From NCBI RefSeq assembly GCF_047824785.1, contig NZ_CP181167.1, forward strand, positions 868,001-932,000: a stretch of DNA of 64,000 nt, given 5' to 3'. Origin of the DNA: Nitrobacter sp039808345. GTDB taxonomy: Bacteria > Pseudomonadota > Alphaproteobacteria > Rhizobiales > Xanthobacteraceae. A program made the translations under genes and the position numbers. Shown piece after piece: positions 34,607-44,800 of this stretch (the stretch's first letter is position 1; each line of letters starts with the position of its first letter). The notes under the pieces are model-generated. The model had not been told where the DNA came from and ran no database searches. It worked only from the letters and a program-made list of their open reading frames with translations.

Positions 34607-34822
34607 GTGAGACAAACCGATGTCTCTTGCGCTAGGTGCGGAGCCGGATTCCGGCGGCTAGAGCTTATGTCGGTGCCTAATCAAGGCGGCGATTTCCGCT
34701 GCCCGATCTGTAGTGAGGTCCTGGAAGTCTTCAGTGATGCCGAAGTGTTCGTCGTCTATCGTCTCACGGTCTCGCCCCAAAAGAAAAGGCCCGGCGCAAA
34801 GACGGCGCCGGGCAAGTTATGA
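34607..34822 (+). CDS. Small zinc-ribbon protein
   Basis: A 71-residue protein from a GTG start (an alternative GTG lies 27 bases upstream). Two CxxC knuckles (VSCARCGAGFRRLEL and FRCPICSEVLEVF) form a zinc ribbon of a type common in small Bradyrhizobiaceae proteins. The tail (SPQKKRPGAKTAPGKL) is basic and encodes the terminator hairpin. Function unknown; nucleic-acid binding is possible. Confidence 0.75.
   Translation: MRQTDVSCARCGAGFRRLELMSVPNQGGDFRCPICSEVLEVFSDAEVFVVYRLTVSPQKKRPGAKTAPGKL
34789..34813 (-). terminator. Terminator hairpin inside the zinc-ribbon 3' end
   Basis: GCCCGGCGC and GCGCCGGGC form a perfect 9-bp stem. On the minus strand it is followed by CTTTTCTTTT, so it best terminates minus-strand transcription; on the plus strand there is no T-run. 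Confidence 0.6.
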
Positions 34823-34930
34823 GCGGCCGGGATGAGGAATTGACCGGCCTGCCGGGTTTTCGGAAAGAAGACCCATGGCAAAGCACCGCATGGCAAGCTC
34901 GCGCCCCACCGGGACTTTATTCTTGTTGCT

Positions 34931-35659
34931 GTGGCGGCCAGCGATGACATCACCATGCCTGAACTGGCGAAGGAACTGTCGAAAGCCAAAGGCGTCAAAG
35001 CCGACCCGTCGACCCTTTCGCAGTTTCTGATCGCCTGCGGGCTCAGATTCAAAAAAACTCTTCGGGCCAGCGAACAAGACAGACCCGAACTGGCCAAGGC
35101 TCGCGCCGCGTGGAGAGACGGCCGCCAGCCCATCATGCGCGAACAGCGTCAACGGCTGGTCTTCATCGATGAAACAGGCACGACAACAAAGATGACGCGC
35201 GGGCGCTCAGCAAAAGGCACTCGGTTGAACAGCAAGGCTCCCTTCGGCCATTGGGGCACGCAGACCTTCGTGGCGGGCCTCAAGTGCGGACGGCCTTATC
35301 GCCCCTGGGTCATTGATGTCCCGATGAATCGGGTGATCTTCGAGAGCCGCGTCGAAACCCAGCTCGCGCCCGCCCTCAAGCCAGGCGACGTCGTCATCCT
35401 CGACAACCTCTCCAGCCATAAAAGTGAGAGGGCCAAAAAAGCGATCCGGGCGCAAGACGCATGGCTCCTGTTCCTGCCGCCCTAAAGCCCGGACCTCAAT
35501 CCCATTGAAACGGCCTCCGCAAAACGCAAGGCCCATCTACGCGCCAGGGCCGTCAGAACCATCGACGATCTTTGGAAGGCCATCGGCAACATCTGCGCCT
35601 CCTTCACACCCCAGGAGTGCCCAAACTACTTCAATGCCGCCGGATATGGATTCAAATGA
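34931..35659 (+). pseudogene. IS630-family transposase, truncated with in-frame stop
   Basis: The frame carries the C-terminal two thirds of an IS630 transposase: LRFKKTLRASEQDRPELAKA, the catalytic motifs RLVFIDETGTTTKM (first Asp), GDVVILDNLSSHKSERAKKA (second Asp) and SPDLNPIETAS (Glu). A TAA replaces the codon just before SPDLNPIE (35483-35485), and the first 110 or so residues, including most of the HTH, are missing. It lies next to the eCIS cluster border and may have been involved in its arrival. Confidence 0.88.
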
Positions 35660-35733
35660 GCGCCCGCGGCTCCAATCAGGGATATCCCAACTACGCCATG
35701 ATGAGGCCCCGCCTTCCTTGGCGGCGCTCAAGC

Positions 35734-35901
35734 ATGACCGCGGATGAAGCGAAGCAGAGACATCGGGAGCTTGGTGTCGAGATCAGAATGGCCCTTGGAA
35801 AGTACGCTATAGACTTCCCCGATGCGCTTGAGGGCTACGCCGACGCACCGATCATGGACGCACCGATCATGACGATGAAGCCGTGGGTTTCGGGAAACTG
35901 A
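35734..35901 (+). CDS. Doubtful 55-residue protein
   Basis: The frame begins MTADEAKQRHRELGVEIRMA and contains a short tandem repeat (MDAPIM DAPIM). It lies between the IS630 pseudogene and the receptor fragment. Composition is protein-like, but there is no ribosome site and no known family. Confidence 0.25.
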   Translation: MTADEAKQRHRELGVEIRMALGKYAIDFPDALEGYADAPIMDAPIMTMKPWVSGN

Positions 35902-36020
35902 TCATCGTTCAGGCAACCCCGCGCAACACTCTGGACCAGGGCTATTGGGCGGCGACTCGCTATCAACCGGGTCTGAACGAGCCGCGCACGTTCCTGCTGT
36001 CGACGACGTTCCAGTTTTAA
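35886..36020 (+). pseudogene. TonB-dependent receptor, C-terminal scrap
   Basis: The reading GFGKLIIVQATPRNTLDQGY, then WAATRYQPGLNEPRTFLLST and TFQF before TAA has the alternating strand pattern and terminal Phe of an outer-membrane beta-barrel; the PRTFLLSTTFQF ending is that of TonB-dependent siderophore receptors. Only about 45 codons are left. It is convergent with, and touches, the last eCIS gene, so the eCIS border cuts an old receptor gene. Confidence 0.6.
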
Positions 36021-36331
36021 TCTTTCTTCCGCTTCTTAACGGTTTTGGCCTGTGCTGCAACGGCAGGCGCTGATTGTTTGGTGGTGATTGTGATCACCTT
36101 CAGCGCTTCCATCTCCTTTTTCAAAGAGGTGATCTCCTGATCGAAGCGAGCAATCGTCTCTTCCTTGCGGACGGACAGCGCGTCGATACTAGCCTGGAGT
36201 TCTGCTGCGCGCCGGTCGCGCATTTCCTGCGGGAAAGTCAGATCGCTGTCCCCGACCTTCGGAAACACTTTCGAGGTCATGCGCTTCTGGATGGAAGCGG
36301 CGTGCTCTTTCAGGATCTTGTCGAGCGTCAT
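36017..36331 (-). CDS. Small coiled-coil protein, end of eCIS operon
   Basis: A 104-residue protein starting MTLDKILKEHAASIQKRMTS. Residues 35-80 are a clear coiled coil (RAAELQASIDALSVRKEETI, FDQEITSLKKEMEALK), and the tail is basic (AQAKTVKKRKKD). It lies 9 bases after the fibre-like gene, so it is co-transcribed. It could be a chaperone or trimerisation partner of the fibre-like protein; that is inference. No family recognised. Confidence 0.75.
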   Translation of the reverse strand: MTLDKILKEHAASIQKRMTSKVFPKVGDSDLTFPQEMRDRRAAELQASIDALSVRKEETIARFDQEITSLKKEMEALKVITITTKQSAPAVAAQAKTVKKRKKD

Positions 36332-36340
36332 GGCATACCC

Positions 36341-39300
36341 CTACGGCGTGATGATATTGAAGGCACTGGCGGGCGCCGGAAAATCCGTGTGTTGAAGAGT
36401 TTCGCCGGCGGTGATGTTGCCCATATAAGGCCCGGGCATACCGTTGAAGTTCACCGAAAAGTAACGGCGTGTCGTCGCCTTGATGTGATTGCCCGACACG
36501 CTCGCCGCACGCCCCGTCAGTGAGACCGTGGCGCGGCGCTCGTCACGCTCGCGCGGCGAGACATGCATGCAGTAGTTCTGGTCGAACAAAACCCTTTCGA
36601 AGCGGATGACGGCCGTTTCCGTCTTGCCCTCACGAAGTTCAACCAGCGCCGTCTGACCGGTGCCGATGAACTTATTGCCCTGGACCTGAATGGCAAAGCC
36701 GATGACCAGGTTATCGCTGATTTCCCACTCCAGCCAGCCGCGCATGGCCAGGGCGCGATCCTCGCGGTTCGGGTCGCGGCTTAAAGCATTCGAATAGGTG
36801 ACGAGATTATTGCTGACACGCGCTTCGAGGATCAGATCGCCATAGATGCCGTAATCGGCATCCGTCGTGGCCGAGGCATCCGGAAGTGATCCCGTGTCCA
36901 TGATTTCATTGCCCACCACATGAGCTTCGCCCGCCACATACATTAGCGCGATCGCGCGCGCGGTCTGGGCCATGGCGCGGCCGCAGGCGACGACGCGGTT
37001 GTCGATGATCTCGCAGCGGCCGATGATCAGCAGGGTCGCCACGCCCCAGGTTTCCAGGTCGTTGATCCTGTTGCCCACGATCGCCGGCCCCCATTCGCGC
37101 AGCAGCGAAATCCCCGACTGCCCGCCGCGGATGTCATTCTCGGCAATCCGGTTCTGGTTGCCGTCGATCAGAAACACGGCGGCGGCGACGGAATCAAAGC
37201 GATTGCCCGTGAAAAGTGAACTGCGCAGGCGAGTGCCGAGGATGCCGTAGCCCAAACCAAACCCGGCGAGAACGTTGTCTTTCACCACAAGGTCGCCTGC
37301 TCCAATCGCAAACAGCCCGTGCTGCACGCCGGACATGATGTTGCCCGTCACGACACATCCGAGGACAGGGATGTCCTTGTCATCGACGGTCGCGCCGATG
37401 CGGATCGCGACGGGACCGCTGGCGTCAAAATCCTTGTTGCCGGAGATCAGCGTATTGCCTGTCACCCCGCAGAGTGAGCCGGTGATACGGATTCCGCTGA
37501 AGAAGCGGTTGCGGTAGCGTATCTTGTTGCCGGCGATCGTGCACAGGTCGGCGGCGCAGTCGATGCCGGGGAGCACGGCGGTGGTGCTGAAGGAGTCCGC
37601 GAGCAGCGGCATCTCGACGAGGTTGTCGGTGATGATCGACTGATCGGCCCGAGAGCCGGCGAGCTTGTAGGGGTCGTCGTTGAGGACGATGCCGAGCAGG
37701 GCGCCCTCAACGAGATTGCGGGTGATCCGGCAAGCAAAGGCGGAGCGCTGGATGAGAATGCCGGCAAGGCCGGGCGTACCGTCCTCGCCCCGGCCGAGAT
37801 TGAGGTCGATGACATTGCCGTCGGCGCAAAATGCCTGGCACCGTTCGACGACCCAGATGCCGGTCGACACATGATCGATCCGGCAGCTCAGGATGCTGAC
37901 ATGATCCGAGCCGATGATCGTGAGGCCCGTAACCTGGCGGTCTTTGATGCTACGCATGGCGCAGTGAGCGATGCGGATATTGGCGGCGAGGTTGACGGTC
38001 ACCACGCCTTGCTCCGGATCGCGGATGGCAACGGCCTCGAAGACGATGCCGAGGATATCGACGCCGTCGACCAGCGCCCCCGTGGGATTGCCGATAACGA
38101 GCGCGGATCCGACATCGTCGATGCGGACGGTCGTGCCCGGGCTTTCGGCTTTCAGCACGATGTTGCCGCGCGCGATGCGTAGCGGAGCGCGGATCACATG
38201 GAGGCCGGTCTTGAGGCAGACACAACCTCCCTGCGGCGGAAGGGCGTCGATGCCCGCCTGGATATCCTCGCCCGGCCTGACGATGATCGTGCAGCAGCAA
38301 TCGCCAGCGTCTTGCATGGGCGGTGGCGGACGGCAGTCGGAAACCGTTGGATTAGCCGTGCCGAGTCCCGTGATTGCCGCGATCTGCACATAGTGATGCT
38401 GAATGCCGCGCGGCGGTGCCGCGGTCAGTATCTCGATCTCGGCGGTGGCCGTTCGCGCCCAGAACACCCAGTAATCGCCGGTTCGGAATGAGCCGCCGGC
38501 GGGATCGGTGGCAAAGCGAATCTCGATTCCGGCCTCGATGGCGATAGGTCCCGCCGCCGTGGTGATCAGGCCGCTTGTGGGGTCGAGGCCGGGATTGGCG
38601 GCGGCCGTCTGATCCCATTTCTGGATCCGCGTGTGGCGAGCCGAGACCTCATCATCATTCGCTCCAAAGGCTCGGGCCCCGCCCGAAGGGATGGCCCGGT
38701 CCAGCACGATACGCAGGTTGGCGTCGTCGATATCGGCGACCATGGCCATTTCGCCTGGCTCGCCGATGAGTTCGCGATGGTCGTCGGTAACGGTCACCCA
38801 GTCGCCGATCTGAAAGCGCATGAACTGGTCGCGGCCGATGCGGTTGACGGCAAGCGTCGTCTGGGTGCCGCTCACCGCGATCGAGCGCACGACCGAGACG
38901 ATGCTTCCGTTGTCCCTGGACCATTTGAACCTGGCGGTGCCGAGCGGCCCCCCTTCATGGACCTCGATCCGATACAGACGATTTTCCAGCCCGCGATAGC
39001 CGCCGACGGGAGGCAGGATGCAGGGATCGTCGGGATCCGGGGGCGCAATGGCTGCGGTCGTCAATCGGCCCGCAGACGGTGGTTCTCCGATATCGGCGCC
39101 GCAAGCTGCCCTGTCGCGCGGATCGATGCGCAGTTGCCAGACGGTTTGGATGCGGGTCGTGGTATCGGCTCCGCCGAGGGCCACATCGAGCAGCGTGGGA
39201 TCCTCGATGTAGGTGACCTCGCGCTCCCACACGTCGAGATAGACGACCACATCTCCCTGCGGCAGCGGCTCGGCGAGCGGTGTCGGCAGAAACGGCTGAG

Positions 39301-39607
39301 TGAGATAGGTGGCGTTTTCTCCCTCGAAGGCTTCGATCTGGATGCCATCGACGTAAAGGCGCCCTGTCCCGATCGAAAGATCCGGAGGCGGGCCGGGGAT
39401 GAGCCCGACCAGAAAGGCATCCGGGCTTGTCGAATAGGGAATGCCGAGGGGACCGAACATGTCGAGGGTCGTGGTGCGCTGACGGCGCTTGAGGATGTCG
39501 ATCTCCTCGTTCCAGTCGGAATCGAGCTGGACTCGGCCCTGCTGCATCAGAACGCCGGAATAGCGCTTCAGAGGATCGAATCCGAACCTCGTATAATCGC
39601 CACTCAT
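36341..39607 (-). CDS. Beta-helix fibre-like protein (DUF6519-type N-terminus)
   Basis: A 1088-residue protein. The N-terminus MSGDYTRFGFDPLKRYSGVL, with QQGRVQLDSDWNEEIDILKR and GRLYVDGIQIEAFEGENATY, is the DUF6519-type region seen in tail/eCIS proteins. From about residue 440 it becomes a right-handed parallel beta-helix with many short repeats of the form xNxIxxxxxGIxLxG (ITGNTLISGNKDFDASG, IAENDIRGGQSGISLLREWG). Such proteins act as surface binding or carbohydrate-processing appendages. It is the best candidate for the target-binding fibre, as no trimeric fibre gene is seen. A CC pair near residue 434 (DAGDCCCTIIVRPGEDIQAG) precedes the helix. Confidence 0.8.
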   Translation of the reverse strand: MSGDYTRFGFDPLKRYSGVLMQQGRVQLDSDWNEEIDILKRRQRTTTLDMFGPLGIPYSTSPDAFLVGLIPGPPPDLSIGTGRLYVDGIQIEAFEGENATYLTQPFLPTPLAEPLPQGDVVVYLDVWEREVTYIEDPTLLDVALGGADTTTRIQTVWQLRIDPRDRAACGADIGEPPSAGRLTTAAIAPPDPDDPCILPPVGGYRGLENRLYRIEVHEGGPLGTARFKWSRDNGSIVSVVRSIAVSGTQTTLAVNRIGRDQFMRFQIGDWVTVTDDHRELIGEPGEMAMVADIDDANLRIVLDRAIPSGGARAFGANDDEVSARHTRIQKWDQTAAANPGLDPTSGLITTAAGPIAIEAGIEIRFATDPAGGSFRTGDYWVFWARTATAEIEILTAAPPRGIQHHYVQIAAITGLGTANPTVSDCRPPPPMQDAGDCCCTIIVRPGEDIQAGIDALPPQGGCVCLKTGLHVIRAPLRIARGNIVLKAESPGTTVRIDDVGSALVIGNPTGALVDGVDILGIVFEAVAIRDPEQGVVTVNLAANIRIAHCAMRSIKDRQVTGLTIIGSDHVSILSCRIDHVSTGIWVVERCQAFCADGNVIDLNLGRGEDGTPGLAGILIQRSAFACRITRNLVEGALLGIVLNDDPYKLAGSRADQSIITDNLVEMPLLADSFSTTAVLPGIDCAADLCTIAGNKIRYRNRFFSGIRITGSLCGVTGNTLISGNKDFDASGPVAIRIGATVDDKDIPVLGCVVTGNIMSGVQHGLFAIGAGDLVVKDNVLAGFGLGYGILGTRLRSSLFTGNRFDSVAAAVFLIDGNQNRIAENDIRGGQSGISLLREWGPAIVGNRINDLETWGVATLLIIGRCEIIDNRVVACGRAMAQTARAIALMYVAGEAHVVGNEIMDTGSLPDASATTDADYGIYGDLILEARVSNNLVTYSNALSRDPNREDRALAMRGWLEWEISDNLVIGFAIQVQGNKFIGTGQTALVELREGKTETAVIRFERVLFDQNYCMHVSPRERDERRATVSLTGRAASVSGNHIKATTRRYFSVNFNGMPGPYMGNITAGETLQHTDFPAPASAFNIITP

Positions 39608-39646
39608 GTTCTTGCTCCCTCGTTTGACCCCAGCGGCCAAGGTTGG

Positions 39647-41890
39647 TCAGGTCACGTAGATCACGCCGTAGTCCAGTCCGAACGGAAGATACTCACGCAA
39701 CCGCAACCGCAGATTGGCTTCGCGCTGCGGCTGCTTGAGGTGGCAGTAGACGCCCATTTCGGAGCCGTCCTCGGCGCCGCGGGCAATTTCCACGGGACCC
39801 CGAAGCGACAGCTGAAGATAGGCAGGCAGGCCATAGGCTTCGGCGCTGTATTCGGGCTTCAGCCTCAACCTGACGGCCGCGCGGATCGCGGCGCGCTGGG
39901 GATCGGTGAGCGGACCGTTGCGCGCCTCTTCCTCGGTTATCGCCTTGCGCTCGGCGAGATCGGGCTGACAGCGATATCGCCGCGGGGTGCGCGAGCCTGC
40001 GGGCGCGAAGCTAAAACGCATGCAGCCGGTCTGAACTCGCTCCGCGCGGGCGAGTCCGTCGAAGATCGTCTCGGTGACGAAATCGAACTGGCGCACCAGG
40101 CAGCGGCCGCGCAGCGTGCAACGCTCGAGCCGCGCTACGGGGCCGGGACTGTCCGCTGCGCCGGGGCCGGCAACCGCATCGCTGCCGAGCCCGTCGATGA
40201 TGCTATCAAGCGCGGTCAGGCTCTCCGCATGAGGCGGCAGGCGGATGGGACCGCATATGGAGAAAGCAAGCTCCACACCAAGCTCCGTATTGGCTGGCGC
40301 GCCGGTCGGCAGGCTGGCGGCGGCGAGGATGCTCGGTTCAGGCGGATCAGGAGCGGCGGGCGGATCCTGTTCCGCGATCGACACGCCTGGCACCAGCGTC
40401 GAATGGAGCATGCACAGGCGGTGAAGCGATCCTTCGATCTCGATGCGCCCTTCGATCAGTAATCCGCCCAGGGTGAGAGCAAAATCTGGGCGATTGCCGC
40501 TGACAGCCAGCGGCCCGCCGAGACGGAGATGCGGCCGCACGCCGTCGGCGGCCTCGATCGCGAGCGTGGTTCCCGATTGCGGGCCGGCCGGGGTGACATC
40601 GATGGCGATGGTCTCGGCATAGCTGCGGTTGTCGCGAATCCGGATAATGGCGTTGCGCTTGCCGTCGGCGGTCCATTGCGTGATGGCCGCGCCGAGTGTG
40701 GGAAAGGTTCCGGGTTGCCCGCTGTCATCGACGAACAGCATCTGCACGTCGGTTGTGAAATCGGGGCGCGTAAGCCAGGCGCGGCGGCGATAGGGGCCGC
40801 CACCCAGATCAGCGGGGAAGCCGTAATGATAGCTGACTTCCACGAGATTCGCCGGCATCAGGTCGGGCCCCAGCGTCAGGCGGCCTCTCGCGACGTCGAC
40901 CGCGATATGATTCGTCGAAGGCTGCGACCAGACGGACAGATTGCGGCAGACCACTTGTTCCGGCTGGATCGGTACGCCGTCCACGTGCACCATCAGGCTC
41001 GGGGCCTCGGCGGCCGGCAAGGGCGGCTCCGTTTCGAACAGGCCGTAGAAATCCGCGATATGGCCGATGAACCGGGCTGGCCGGATCGGCTGAGGGACAT
41101 GCAGTTCGGTTGCAAGCCCGGCCTCGTCGCCTTCACGCCGGCTGCGGCTGAACAGCGGCGCCGAGTTGCCGAGCGGACTGAAGTGGAACCGGAAATCGCC
41201 CGCCGCACCCAGACGACGCGCTGCCACCCGCCTTAGGCCGTAAGCGCCGAGGCGCCAAAGGAAAAAGCCTATATTGCGGATATTGTGCCAGCCTTCATCC
41301 TGGCCGACCGGCCGCACATCGACCGTATGCGCGATCTCATCGAAGGCGCCGCCGAGCCGGTCCATACGCTCGACGCTGCGGATGTCGGGCGTGCGCAGCG
41401 CGTGTGGGCGAAGATGATTGCGAATCCATTGCGTCCAGCCGAGCAGCTCGAAAAACTCGACCGCATGGGAGGACCATCCGGTGACGTCGCGCGCCAGTTC
41501 CTCGAGCATGGGCAGGGTGCCCTTGCGGCGGCGGTAATAGATCGTCTTGGCGACATCGGCGCGGGCCCGCAACGCGATGGCAGGCCTGAGGCTCGGGCCG
41601 GTCAGCGATTTGAAAAGCTCCGCCGCCGTATCGCCGTCCTTGACGCGGCTTTCGTCAAACAGGGGCACCGTACCGACAAGATCGCCGAGATAGGCCACGG
41701 CCCAGGGTTCACAGGTCTCGATGAAGGCGTTTTCGTAAAGCTGGCGGATATCTCCGTCGATGTGACCGGCCTGTTCGTCGATGATCGACAGCAGCGCTCT
41801 TAGCGGTTCACCCTGGGCCGCATCCTTTTCGCGGATAAAAGCAGGCAGCAGTCCGTAGAGCTTATCCTGCGAGGCGTTGGAATAGCTCAT
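39647..41890 (-). CDS. eCIS baseplate protein, tail-protein-I-like with beta-helix part
   Basis: The first 250 residues have the phage tail protein I pattern: LYGLLPAFIREKDAAQGEPL, IDEQAGHIDGDIRQLYENAF and KGTLPMLEELARDVTGW, seen in baseplate periphery proteins. The middle and end contain strand-rich segments (AIIRIRDNRSYAETIAIDV, LTLGGLLIEGRIEIEGS) like a beta-helix, and the protein ends in REYLPFGLDYGVIYVT. Length is 747 residues. The ATG lies one base after the stop of the second wedge gene (TGAGATG). It probably joins the wedge to the fibre-like protein encoded next, taking the place of Afp12/gp7-type or Afp13-attachment proteins. Confidence 0.78.
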   Translation of the reverse strand: MSYSNASQDKLYGLLPAFIREKDAAQGEPLRALLSIIDEQAGHIDGDIRQLYENAFIETCEPWAVAYLGDLVGTVPLFDESRVKDGDTAAELFKSLTGPSLRPAIALRARADVAKTIYYRRRKGTLPMLEELARDVTGWSSHAVEFFELLGWTQWIRNHLRPHALRTPDIRSVERMDRLGGAFDEIAHTVDVRPVGQDEGWHNIRNIGFFLWRLGAYGLRRVAARRLGAAGDFRFHFSPLGNSAPLFSRSRREGDEAGLATELHVPQPIRPARFIGHIADFYGLFETEPPLPAAEAPSLMVHVDGVPIQPEQVVCRNLSVWSQPSTNHIAVDVARGRLTLGPDLMPANLVEVSYHYGFPADLGGGPYRRRAWLTRPDFTTDVQMLFVDDSGQPGTFPTLGAAITQWTADGKRNAIIRIRDNRSYAETIAIDVTPAGPQSGTTLAIEAADGVRPHLRLGGPLAVSGNRPDFALTLGGLLIEGRIEIEGSLHRLCMLHSTLVPGVSIAEQDPPAAPDPPEPSILAAASLPTGAPANTELGVELAFSICGPIRLPPHAESLTALDSIIDGLGSDAVAGPGAADSPGPVARLERCTLRGRCLVRQFDFVTETIFDGLARAERVQTGCMRFSFAPAGSRTPRRYRCQPDLAERKAITEEEARNGPLTDPQRAAIRAAVRLRLKPEYSAEAYGLPAYLQLSLRGPVEIARGAEDGSEMGVYCHLKQPQREANLRLRLREYLPFGLDYGVIYVT

Positions 41891-41891
41891 C

Positions 41892-44800
41892 TCACAGCGC
41901 CTCCACGACGGTGAGGCCGATATCGGTTTTCGGGTCCTCGATGAAAGCCTGTTCGGCCGGCAATACGAAGGGTGGTGTAGGGCCGTCGAAGCCTGCGCGG
42001 GCGAAACGATCGATCTGGGCGAGCGGCGGCGTTGGCCGAGCAGGGAAGATGCGAATGTGGGGCTGGAGGGGTGCTGCGGTGACGGCGCGGATCGCAAGCT
42101 CCATCGGCGTGAGGTCGTCATAACCCTTGAGCTGGAAGACGTCGATATCGACCGCCGCCACCCCTTCGGCGGATTGGAGAGCCGCATAGATGCCGCTGAG
42201 AAAAACGGCTTCGCCCAGGCCCATCGTCTCGAAGGCGAACAACGCCATGAGATGCGCCCTTGCCGTCGTTAGAACATGGTGCGCCTCGAAGGCCGGATCA
42301 CGCTGCAGGCGAGCGGACACCACGATCGGCACCCGCGTGAGATTCGCGAGGAATAGCGGGTGGTTGATGTCCCGGGCGCTGTCCATGGCGGAATGCAGCG
42401 TCGCCAACGAGAGCGCCGACAGCCTGGCGCCGCCGGGGCCTGCGACCGTCACATGAACCGCCCGCTCCAATTCGCGCCAGACCCAGGTCACATGCGCGCG
42501 CTGGGCCAGGCCGGAGCTGGTCGCAATCGAGGTGAAATCCGCCAACGACACCGCGCGCCCGAAAGTGCGCACGGTATTCGGAGCCGCATTGCGGGCATCG
42601 TCTCGCGCTTCGGGATCAGCGGCGCTGTCGGCGGGCAAGGGGTTTGTTACCGTGCGCAGGCCTACCGGGCGCTCCATGGCGATTTCGAGCTGGCCTGCTT
42701 TCATGAGGCCCTCAAGGCCGAGGCCGGTGCGGTAGCGGGCCACGACGTTGAGCGCGCCCGATGGCAGCCTGGTGCCGGTCTTGCCATCGCCGAAGGTCAC
42801 CGTGGTTTCGCCCGTATCGTTTTGCCGGGCGGTGTAGACCCGATCCTTGGGACCCTGGCCATAGAGACTGCCGACTTCCCGCCACAGCGCGTCATTGACA
42901 CGGATATCGAGCATGGCCGTCCCGTCCAGCTTGCCAGCCTGCTGGAGATAGGTGAGTCCGGGCCGCGACAGCTTGAACTTCTGGAAGGCCTTTGCCGCCT
43001 CGCCATGACCGAGCGGCTCGTCCCGTTGGGTTTCGCCATGGCTCGCCGCGACGATATTGCCGATCAGGCGCGCGTTGGCGAAACCGGAGGGCAGGATAGG
43101 GCTGAAGTCCACGAACAAATGGTCGGGTGCCTCGCCAGGGATCGCTGGCTGCAGGCTCGTCGTGCTGACTGTCGCGAGATGGTTGGCGGCGTCCGCGCGC
43201 AGCAGAATGCGCCGGCCCCTGGCGAGTTTGTCGAGCCCGGCGAGCGCGCCGGCTTTCTGTTCGGCGGTGAGGCGAATAGCGACGCGGCCTTGTGTGGCGA
43301 CAGCAGGATAGTCGTAGTCCCGGAGCTGGATATCGTCCTTCGAGAGGCGGTAGAGCGCCGTCTTGCGCCGGTCGGGTATCTCGCCGATTCCCTCGCCCAG
43401 GCTGCGCCAGGCGGTCCAGCCGCCCGCCAGCAAGGCGCGATAAGCGATCGTGCCATCGCCGCCGCGGGCATAGACATGAAGCCCGGTTCCGTCACGCGCG
43501 GCTGCGGGCGGAGAGGAAAGCCGGCCCTCGAGCGGTGTCCAATCACCCCAGGTGGATCCGTTGCGGGCCCTATGCCAGAGACCGCCATCGATACCCCGGC
43601 CGAGAACGTCGATGCGGTTGGGCCCGTTCGCGACAATCGCAAGCTCGCCCTCCAGCGCCCCGCTCAAATCCAGCCAATCGGACCATGTGGCGCCGTCGAA
43701 GCCTCGGTGCATGGCATGGCCTTCGTCATTGAGAGCCACGACCTCCATGCGGTTCGGCGCGGTGGAGACGGCTGCCGGAGCGCTCGCCAGCACGCCCTTG
43801 AGCGCCGCCCAGCCGCTCCAGGTCACACCGTTCCAGCGGCGGTACCACAGCGCCCGATCAGCGCCTCGCACGAACACCGCCAGTCCCGACCCGCCGACGG
43901 CGACCGGCGCCGGGGCGGAGGTGAGAACGCCGCCTAGCGAACTCCATGCGCCGGGTATTCCGGCGGTCGCATCCAGTTGCCACAGCGCGAGATCGAGGCC
44001 GCGAGCGAAAACGGTGACATTGCCGCCCGGACGGCTCACCGGTCGCGGCTCGCAGGTCAGGATCCCGCCATGATCGACCCATGCGCCGCCGCCAGGGAGA
44101 ATGCGCTGACGGAGGCGTAGCGTCCGATCGCGGACGAAAATGTCCATGCGGACCGCGGAAGGACTCACACCGGTCACATCCGACGAGACGCCGTCGAGCG
44201 ACATATAGGACCAGCGCCGGGGGATCGCGGCGGCGGGGTCCAGTCGCAGCACGGCGCCGGATCCTGAGCGGGCAAAAACGTTGTGGCCCCCTGCGGCGTC
44301 GGCGATGACGACCGGCCGGCCGCGAACGGTCTGGCGCAAATGAAGATGGGTGACCGTGTCCTCGATTGTTCCGAGATTCGTCGGAAGGTCTTCCGTCTTG
44401 ATCACGCTGGCTGTCCGCAGCCGCGGGCTTGCCGCAGGGCCCGCATCGATCAGCAACTGATCGCCGGTGGAGATGTCGGTACGAGTGCTGTCCAGGGGAT
44501 AGACGCTTTCGGCGGACCCGAATGCTGCCACCACCGGTTTGGACACCCAGCTCGGCCACAGTACGGCCGGGGGCGACGCAGGAACATAGACATTGACCGC
44601 GCTCGGCGCATTGTGGCCGAAGAAGCGGAGCCTTCCGTTGAGCCTGGCGACGCGGGCGATGTCCGGACTCCAGCCAGCGGTCTGCACCGGTGGATCGAAG
44701 ACGAGTGCTTCGCCGTCGGCTTTCTGGATGATGTCCGACACCACCTTTTCCTCGAGACCGCCAAGCCCGAACACGACAAGCCTGTCGCCGATCGCCAGAC

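Noticed and set aside
38633..40462. 609-codon plus-strand frame inside the eCIS cluster
   Set aside because: It lies opposite two well-supported eCIS genes. The length is explained by high G+C and the Ala/Asp/Arg/Gly-rich mirror translation.
42360..43937. 525-codon plus-strand frame opposite the second wedge protein
   Set aside because: Mirror frame of the propeller-containing gene; no start context and no motifs.
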